A stretch of DNA of 8,923 nucleotides from Spirochaetota bacterium (GTDB taxonomy: Bacteria; Spirochaetota; Spirochaetia; DTKZ01). Under the pieces are notes generated by a model, which saw only the letters and a program-made list of their open reading frames with translations, did no database searches and was not told the DNA's origin. The DNA is taken from NCBI GenBank assembly GCA_029562045.1, contig JAKQWJ010000098.1, positions 1 to 8,923 on the forward strand, given 5' to 3'. A program made the translations under genes and the position numbers. Of the stretch, positions 4,927 through 8,923 are shown one piece after another (the first letter of the stretch is position 1; each line of letters starts with the position of its first letter).

Positions 4927-5636
4927 CTCGGGGAATCCCCGGTCCCGGGAGGCCGGTGTTTTTCGGCTCTTTCCCGGATCCTTTCGCCCAGCCGGGCGAG
5001 GAGTTCGCGCAGATGCGGGTCTCCCATCGCCGCCCGGGGGGGAGGGGCTGCGGGCTTTTCCGGGGTCTTTCCCGGCGGCCCGGCGGTACTCTCCGGGGGA
5101 AGGCCCGAGCCGGCCACGCCTCCCGGGCCTTCTCCTCCTCCCGGGCCGGCTCCGCCGCCCGGATCCGCCCCTCCCGGGCCGGCCGCGGCGGACCGTTTCT
5201 CAGAGCGGTCCGGATCGTCGGCGCCGGCCCGCCTGGGGGGCCGGGCGGCCTGGGAGGAGCCCCCCGACGGGGCGGAAAAGCCACCCCCCGGAACCAGTCT
5301 CATCTGCAGGGACCGTATTCCCAACTCGGGAAACTTTTTTCCTATCTTTCCCAGAATCGCCTCTTCCCGCATCTGCAGCAGCTGCATCCAGCCGGGGTGG
5401 TCCACCTCCACCACCACGGCACCCCGCCGCACATCCGCCGGCCGGGTATGGGAAGCCAGGTCGTCCCCCACCATCGCCCTCCACCCGGAAAAGAGGGACA
5501 CGATATTTCTCCCCTTATCCAGCCCGTAAAACGAGATGAACGAGCCCAGGAGGTCCCCCGCCTTATCCATGGCAGGAACCCTCCCCCCCGGACCGCCGGA
5601 AGCTCCGCTGCCGGGGCCCCGCCGGCGCCCTTTCAT
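4923..5636 (-). CDS. dciA: DciA-type helicase loader (DUF721)
   Basis: The conserved DUF721 domain spans residues about 23-115: MDKAGDLLGSF, FSGWRAMVGDDLASHTRP, AVVVEVDHPGWMQLLQM and the helix ending ELGIRSLQMRL. DciA proteins load or support the DnaB replicative helicase in most bacteria that lack DnaC or DnaI. Residues 118-205 form a low-complexity Gly/Pro/Ala-rich linker, followed by a short helix, DPHLRELLARLGERIRERAE (207-226). The ATG at 5634-5636 overlaps the recF stop (ATGA), implying coupling. However, the first 22 residues are low-complexity, and a second ATG (5568-5570) starts exactly at the conserved domain with GAGGG eight bases upstream, so a 215-residue product is equally plausible. 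The gene sits after recF and before rpmH, the usual location near dnaA and dnaN. Confidence 0.86.
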   Translation of the reverse strand: MKGRRRGPGSGASGGPGGRVPAMDKAGDLLGSFISFYGLDKGRNIVSLFSGWRAMVGDDLASHTRPADVRRGAVVVEVDHPGWMQLLQMREEAILGKIGKKFPELGIRSLQMRLVPGGGFSAPSGGSSQAARPPRRAGADDPDRSEKRSAAAGPGGADPGGGAGPGGGEGPGGVAGSGLPPESTAGPPGKTPEKPAAPPPRAAMGDPHLRELLARLGERIRERAEKHRPPGTGDSPS

Positions 5637-6712
5637 TCATTGAAAAACCCTCCCTCCCGGACCCGATAGATCAGCGTATCACCTTTCGCGTAGGCGGAGA
5701 ACCTCTCGTCGGGAAGGAAGGTGAAGAAGGCCTGCCGATAGGGCGGAAAACGGGCGATGAATCTCTGTCGCCGGGGAGGGTCCATCTCCAGAAGGACATC
5801 GTCCAGAAGGATCGTCGGAAGACGCCCCGTCTGGGAAGTGAAAAAGGCGGCCTGGGCGGCTTTCAGAACCAGGGAGGCCAGCCGGATCTGACCCGTGGAG
5901 GCGGCGGCGGAAAAGTCCCGCCCCCCGAAGAGAAAGCGGAACCGGTCCCTGTGGGGACCGGAGGTGGTGGTGGAAAACTGGAAGTCCGCGTCCCGTTTTT
6001 TTTTCAATTCGTTCCGCACCTCCCCGGGGTCGGAGGAGCGCCACGACGGCAGGTACCGGATTCCCACGGGGACCTCCAGGGAGGAAACCTCCCGGTAGAG
6101 GCGGGAAAAAAAAGCGGAAAACTTTTCCGTCAGGGCCTCCCTCCGGCGGGTCATTTCGATCCCCGTGTCGATGAAGTCGCCGTCGAAGAGGTCGATCATC
6201 TCCCCGTCCCGGTTTTTCACCGCCGCGTTGCGCTGCTTCAGAAGCTTCCCGTACCGCCGCAGAGTGTCGATAAACAGGGGATCCTCCAGGCTCAGAGTCT
6301 GGTCGAAGAAGGTCCTCTGCCTCTCCGGCGCCCCGGAGATGAAGCCGATGTCCCCATGGCAGAAGACCACACAGGGGAACCTCTCCACCATCTCGCGCCG
6401 GTCCCGGAGAGTCTTTCCATCCAGGCGGATTTCCTTTTTTTTCTCCCGGACCCTTACCGCGATCTCCTGGTCCGGAAGGTCCTCCCTTCCGAAGACCCCC
6501 CCCACGGCCATTTCCGTTTCCCCATGGCGCACCACCGTATCGTCCCTCCGGGTCCGGAAGGAAGACCCGAAGCTGAGAAGGTATATCGCCTCCAGCAGAT
6601 TCGTCTTTCCCTGTCCGTTCTCGCCGATGAGAAAGACCTCCGGCGCGTCCACCGCCAGTACCCCGTCCCGGATGTTGCGGAAGTTGTGGAAACGGAGGGA
6701 CCGGTACCCCAT
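5633..6712 (-). CDS. recF: DNA replication and repair protein RecF
   Basis: A 359-residue SMC-like ATPase. Walker A is GENGQGKTN (30-38), with the N-terminal LRFHNFRNI strand before it. The SGPHRDR block lies at 251-257, the ABC signature STGQIRLASL at 272-281 (the usual family form is closer to SQGQQR) and Walker B ILLDDVLLEMD at 301-311. RecF works with RecO and RecR to load RecA at single-strand gaps. The gene follows dnaN by ten bases, and its only Shine-Dalgarno-like GGAG is 13 bases upstream, partly in the dnaN end, so coupling to dnaN is likely. The stop codon overlaps the dciA start by four bases. Length is normal for the family. Confidence 0.96.
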   Translation of the reverse strand: MGYRSLRFHNFRNIRDGVLAVDAPEVFLIGENGQGKTNLLEAIYLLSFGSSFRTRRDDTVVRHGETEMAVGGVFGREDLPDQEIAVRVREKKKEIRLDGKTLRDRREMVERFPCVVFCHGDIGFISGAPERQRTFFDQTLSLEDPLFIDTLRRYGKLLKQRNAAVKNRDGEMIDLFDGDFIDTGIEMTRRREALTEKFSAFFSRLYREVSSLEVPVGIRYLPSWRSSDPGEVRNELKKKRDADFQFSTTTSGPHRDRFRFLFGGRDFSAAASTGQIRLASLVLKAAQAAFFTSQTGRLPTILLDDVLLEMDPPRRQRFIARFPPYRQAFFTFLPDERFSAYAKGDTLIYRVREGGFFNE

Positions 6713-6722
6713 GAGGCCCGGG

Positions 6723-7829
6723 CTACTCCAGCTGCATGGGCATAACGATGTGGAAGTACTCCCTTTCCTCGGTGGACCGAAGGGTTATGGCCTTGTTCGC
6801 CTCGGTGAACTGGATCCGTATCATAGGGTCCGTCATGACCCGGAGAGGCTCCGTGAAGTACAGGTAGTTCAGGGCGAAGATGGCGTCCTCCCCTTCGTAA
6901 TTGCAGGAGATCTCCTCCCGGGCTATCCCGATGTCGCTCTCCTCGGAGCTGAGGACCATGCTGTTCCCGGTGAGGTTGATGTAGATCCTCCGGGATTTCT
7001 GCTCCACCAGCAGGGAGACCCGCTTCAGCGCTTCGATGAGGGCCTCCCGGTCCACCTGGATCTGGAACTTCTGTTCCGTGGGGATGACCCGCTGGTAGTT
7101 GGGGAACTGCCCCTCGATGAGGGCCGAGGATATTTTCTGGTTGTCGAATTTGATGAAAACGTTTTTATCCGTCACCGCCAGGGAAATGGTGCCCTCCCCG
7201 GAGGCCAGCTTCCGCACCAGGTTCAGGATCGTCGGGGGAACGATGACCGCCTGGAAGTCGGCCACGTGGTTTTCCGGCTTCTTCGCGATGTAGGAGAGTC
7301 TCCTGCCGTCGGTGGCCACCATGACGATCCCGTCGTCGGTTTTTTCCAGGTAGACCCCGTTCATGTAGTACCGGGTCTCGTCGTCGGAAACGGCGAAAAC
7401 GGTCTGGGAGATCATCTCGATGATGTCTTTCTGGGAGAACTCGAAATAATCCTCCTCCTGGGCGATCTGGAGTTCGGGAAACTTGTCGGAGCCGATGGTT
7501 TTCAGCCGGAAGTCGATTTTCTTGAACAGCGGTTTGATGAGAAGGATATCGTTTTCCTTTTCGTCGAACTCGATGTCCCCCGGAGGCAGGGTCCGCAGAA
7601 TGCCCAGAAGCTTGTCGCAGAAAACCGTGGTGCTTCCGGGAACGGAGACATCCACGGGGATCTTCGTTTCGAAGCTTACTTTGAGATCCGTAGCTTTTAT
7701 GGTCAGGGCGCCGTTGTCCGCTTCCAGAAGAACGTTGGACAGGATGGACAGGGCGCTTTTCGAGGAAATGATTTCCTGGGCTATGGAGATTTCCTTGATC
7801 AGGGCGTCTTTTTCGCAGGTGAACTTCAT
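6723..7829 (-). CDS. dnaN: DNA polymerase III beta subunit (sliding clamp)
   Basis: A 368-residue protein matching the bacterial beta clamp across its three domains. It starts MKFTCEKDALIKEISIAQEI, with SALSILSNVLLEA (25-37), the interdomain ATDGRRLSY motif, and a C-terminal end with the typical MPMQLE (family: MPMRL). The clamp encircles DNA and tethers polymerase III and repair proteins. The ATG is preceded by two GGAG motifs in GAGGAGAGGAG (7833-7843), the upstream one at ideal spacing. The gene directly borders the candidate origin region. recF follows after ten bases on the same strand. Confidence 0.97.
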   Translation of the reverse strand: MKFTCEKDALIKEISIAQEIISSKSALSILSNVLLEADNGALTIKATDLKVSFETKIPVDVSVPGSTTVFCDKLLGILRTLPPGDIEFDEKENDILLIKPLFKKIDFRLKTIGSDKFPELQIAQEEDYFEFSQKDIIEMISQTVFAVSDDETRYYMNGVYLEKTDDGIVMVATDGRRLSYIAKKPENHVADFQAVIVPPTILNLVRKLASGEGTISLAVTDKNVFIKFDNQKISSALIEGQFPNYQRVIPTEQKFQIQVDREALIEALKRVSLLVEQKSRRIYINLTGNSMVLSSEESDIGIAREEISCNYEGEDAIFALNYLYFTEPLRVMTDPMIRIQFTEANKAITLRSTEEREYFHIVMPMQLE

Positions 7830-7860
7830 CTTCTCCTCTCCTCTGTTATATGTATATATC

Positions 7861-7878
7861 TAGCAGTAGTTGTAATAG
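7861..7878 (+). promoter_or_regulatory. DnaA-trio-like triplet array
   Basis: Six consecutive triplets read TAG CAG TAG TTG TAA TAG. Five have the central A expected of DnaA-trio units (3'-[G/A]AN-type triplets that guide DnaA onto one strand during unwinding). A GC-rich block and a DnaA-like box lie on the 3' side, and AT-rich DNA on the 5' side, the expected polarity. It ends about 30 bases before the dnaN start codon. Confidence 0.6.
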
Positions 7879-7921
7879 GCGCGGTGAGTATGTGGAAACA
7901 CAGGTTAATTCTTTTATAGAT

Positions 7922-7936
7922 AAGAAATTATTTCTT
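7922..7936. repeat. 15-base AT-rich perfect palindrome
   Basis: AAGAAAT-T-ATTTCTT forms two perfect 7-base arms around a single central base. It lies midway in the dnaA-dnaN gap. It could be an operator, an AT-rich unwinding aid or chance; it is too AT-rich, and lacks a T-run, to be a good terminator for dnaA. Confidence 0.55.
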
Positions 7937-7990
7937 GAGTAACTCCCCGGGTTTATGAACAATCCACTCACACTTTCCCTCTCGACCCGC

Positions 7991-8019
7991 AGTATACACA
8001 AGTCCGAAGGTTTTATTAA
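7991..8019 (-). promoter_or_regulatory. Candidate dnaN promoter overlapping a DnaA-like box
   Basis: On the minus strand a -35-like TTAATA (8014-8019, four of six) is followed by a 17-base spacer and a -10 TATACT (7991-7996, five of six). The -10 box overlaps the degenerate DnaA box GTATACACA (7992-8000). The predicted leader before dnaN would be about 155 bases and would include the trio region. Transcription through from dnaA is an alternative, as no clear terminator follows dnaA. Confidence 0.45.
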
Positions 8020-8029
8020 CATGATTTCC

Positions 8030-8923
8030 CTAGAATTTCGTGCTGTGCTCCTTGATGGAGCGGATCAGGTGCTGAAGGATGGGTTCCAGGGTGGGGTCCA
8101 TTTTCATCTTGTTTTCTATCCGCTGGCAGGCGTACATGACCGTGGTATGGTCCCGCCCCCCGAAGTCCAGTCCCACCTCGATGGTGGAGTATTCGGTGAT
8201 TTCCCGGGTGATGTACATCGCCAGCTGCCGGGGAAAGGCGATGGACTTGGTCCTTTTTTTCCCGCTGAGATCGTTGTGGGACAGTCCGAAGTAATCCGCC
8301 ACCACCCGCTTTATCAGGTCGATGGTGACGTTGTTCTGCCGGGGGTTGGAGAAGATGTCCTTCAGCTGGGATTGGGCGATTTCCAGGTTGATGTTTTTGT
8401 TCACCAGTTCCGCGTAGGCCACCAGCTTGGTCAGGGCCGCTTCCAGGTCCCGGACATTGGTGGTGACGTTGTTGCAGATCAGAGCCACCACCTCCTCGGG
8501 GATGGAAATGCGGGAGTTTTCGATTTTCTTTTTCAATATGGCGTAGCGGGTCTCGTAGGAGGGGGGCTGCAGGTCCACATTGAGTCCCCGCTCGAAGCGG
8601 CTCCGGAGCCGGTCCGACAGGGCCTTGAGTTCCGACACCGGACGGTCGCAGGTAAAGACCATCTGCTTGTTGGTTTCGTACAGGGCGTTGAAGGTGTGGA
8701 AGAGCTCTTCCTGGATCCCCGTTTTGTCCTGGAGGAAGTGGATATCGTCTATCAGCAGAACGTCGGTGTTGCGGTACTTGTTCTTGAAACGGTGGGTGGT
8801 CTTGTCCCGGATGGCCAGGATGAACTCGTTGGTGAAGTTTTCCGCCGTCACGTAGACCACCTTGGAGCCTTCGAACTCCCTGAAAACCGAGTTGCCGATG
8901 GACTGGATCAGGTGGGTCTTGCC
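8030..8923 (-). CDS. dnaA: Chromosomal replication initiator DnaA (C-terminal two thirds)
   Basis: The 297 visible residues begin inside Walker A (GKTHLIQSIGN), in frame from the last base of the window. They include Walker B VLLIDDIHFLQDK, the arginine-finger region LRSRFERGLNVDLQPPSYETR, sensor 2 NVRDLEAALTKL and the domain IV DNA-binding signature VGLDFGGRDHTTVMYACQRI. The protein ends EHSTKF at a TAG stop (8030-8032). DnaA binds TTATCCACA-type boxes at the origin and melts the DNA. Domains I, II and the first part of III, together with the start codon and promoter, lie beyond the right edge. The DNA-binding helix-turn-helix is canonical, so standard box recognition is expected. Confidence 0.97.
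   Translation of the reverse strand, partial: GKTHLIQSIGNSVFREFEGSKVVYVTAENFTNEFILAIRDKTTHRFKNKYRNTDVLLIDDIHFLQDKTGIQEELFHTFNALYETNKQMVFTCDRPVSELKALSDRLRSRFERGLNVDLQPPSYETRYAILKKKIENSRISIPEEVVALICNNVTTNVRDLEAALTKLVAYAELVNKNINLEIAQSQLKDIFSNPRQNNVTIDLIKRVVADYFGLSHNDLSGKKRTKSIAFPRQLAMYITREITEYSTIEVGLDFGGRDHTTVMYACQRIENKMKMDPTLEPILQHLIRSIKEHSTKF

Larger units (their letters stand above)
7830..8029. other. oriC: Candidate replication origin (dnaA-dnaN gap)
   Basis: This 200-base gap is much more AT-rich than its surroundings and contains no gene. On the minus strand the order is: degenerate DnaA box GTTTCCACA (7891-7899), a GC-rich block around CCGCGC (7879-7884), triplets CTATTACAACTACTGCTA (7861-7878), then an AT-rich tract (7842-7860). 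This is the known basal-unwinding layout of DnaA box, GC cluster, DnaA-trios and AT-rich DNA. A second degenerate box GTATACACA lies at 7992-8000, and a 15-base AT-rich palindrome at 7922-7936. No perfect TTATCCACA is present. The location between dnaA and dnaN is a common origin site. No rRNA or tRNA is present. Confidence 0.62.

Noticed and set aside
4920..5669. 249-codon plus-strand frame opposite dciA
   Set aside because: It is a low-complexity Arg/Gly/Pro shadow of dciA with no motif.
6685..6693. DnaA-like 9-mer TGTGGAAAC inside recF
   Set aside because: It is a two-mismatch match inside conserved RecF coding sequence (FHNF region) with no supporting motifs; it is probably chance.
7845..7875. 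AT-rich TATAAC with upstream TTACAA as a dnaN promoter
   Set aside because: The spacing is 19 bases and transcription would start within the Shine-Dalgarno region; the stretch is better explained as the AT tract and trios of the origin candidate.
6165..7919. 584-codon plus-strand open frame opposite recF and dnaN
   Set aside because: It is antisense to two well-supported genes, shows no family resemblance and has no start context.
1..8923. CRISPR arrays, insertion sequences, tRNA or rRNA genes
   Set aside because: No spaced direct repeats, transposase motifs, terminal inverted repeats or tRNA-like cloverleaf sequences were seen on reading both strands.

Overview
The window is a GC-rich bacterial chromosome segment around the replication-initiation genes. 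Eleven protein-coding genes are supported. Nine lie consecutively on the minus strand, read from high to low coordinates: dnaA (upstream part outside the window), dnaN, recF, dciA (DUF721), rpmH, rnpA, yidD, yidC and jag. After a 399-base non-coding gap come a plus-strand homocysteine S-methyltransferase-domain gene and, divergent from it, the first 67 codons of gcvT on the minus strand. No tRNA, rRNA, insertion sequence or CRISPR array is visible.

The organism is probably a high-GC member of the Spirochaetes (moderate confidence). The basis is the collinear order dnaN, DUF721, rpmH, rnpA, yidC, jag, which I recall from Borrelia; an L34 protein with an extended acidic/basic tail ending in SDEKKPY; and a Gram-negative-type YidC with a large periplasmic P1 domain. 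This rests on memory of family patterns, not on a search.

Layout: (1) 1-293, gcvT start and a short divergent promoter region. (2) 294-1322, a stand-alone methionine-synthase-type homocysteine-binding barrel carrying a repetitive Gly/Ser/Ala insertion. (3) 1323-1721, a gap with two separated clusters of DnaA boxes (each with a perfect TTATCCACA) and the rho-independent terminator of the minus-strand cluster. (4) 1722-4853, the ribosome/RNase P/membrane-insertion cluster rpmH-rnpA-yidD-yidC-jag, driven by a near-consensus sigma-70 promoter whose -35 box contains the dciA stop codon. (5) 4923-7829, dnaN-recF-dciA, tightly packed and translationally coupled. (6) 7830-8029, the AT-rich dnaA-dnaN gap, which carries DnaA box - GC-rich block - DnaA-trio-like triplets - AT-rich tract and is the best oriC candidate. 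(7) 8030-8923, the dnaA ATPase and DNA-binding domains.

Functionally, dnaA, dciA, dnaN and recF cover origin melting, helicase loading, the sliding clamp and gap repair. rpmH, rnpA, yidD, yidC and jag cover L34, RNase P protein, membrane-protein insertion and an RNA-binding partner. gcvT and the homocysteine methyltransferase point to one-carbon and methionine metabolism. The most interesting points are the trio-type origin candidate, a second DnaA-box locus about 6-7 kb away, the yidD start (a family-like start at an ATC codon or a 65-base overlap), the probable leaderless mRNA of the methyltransferase gene, and the slippage-prone 9-base repeat inside its barrel.
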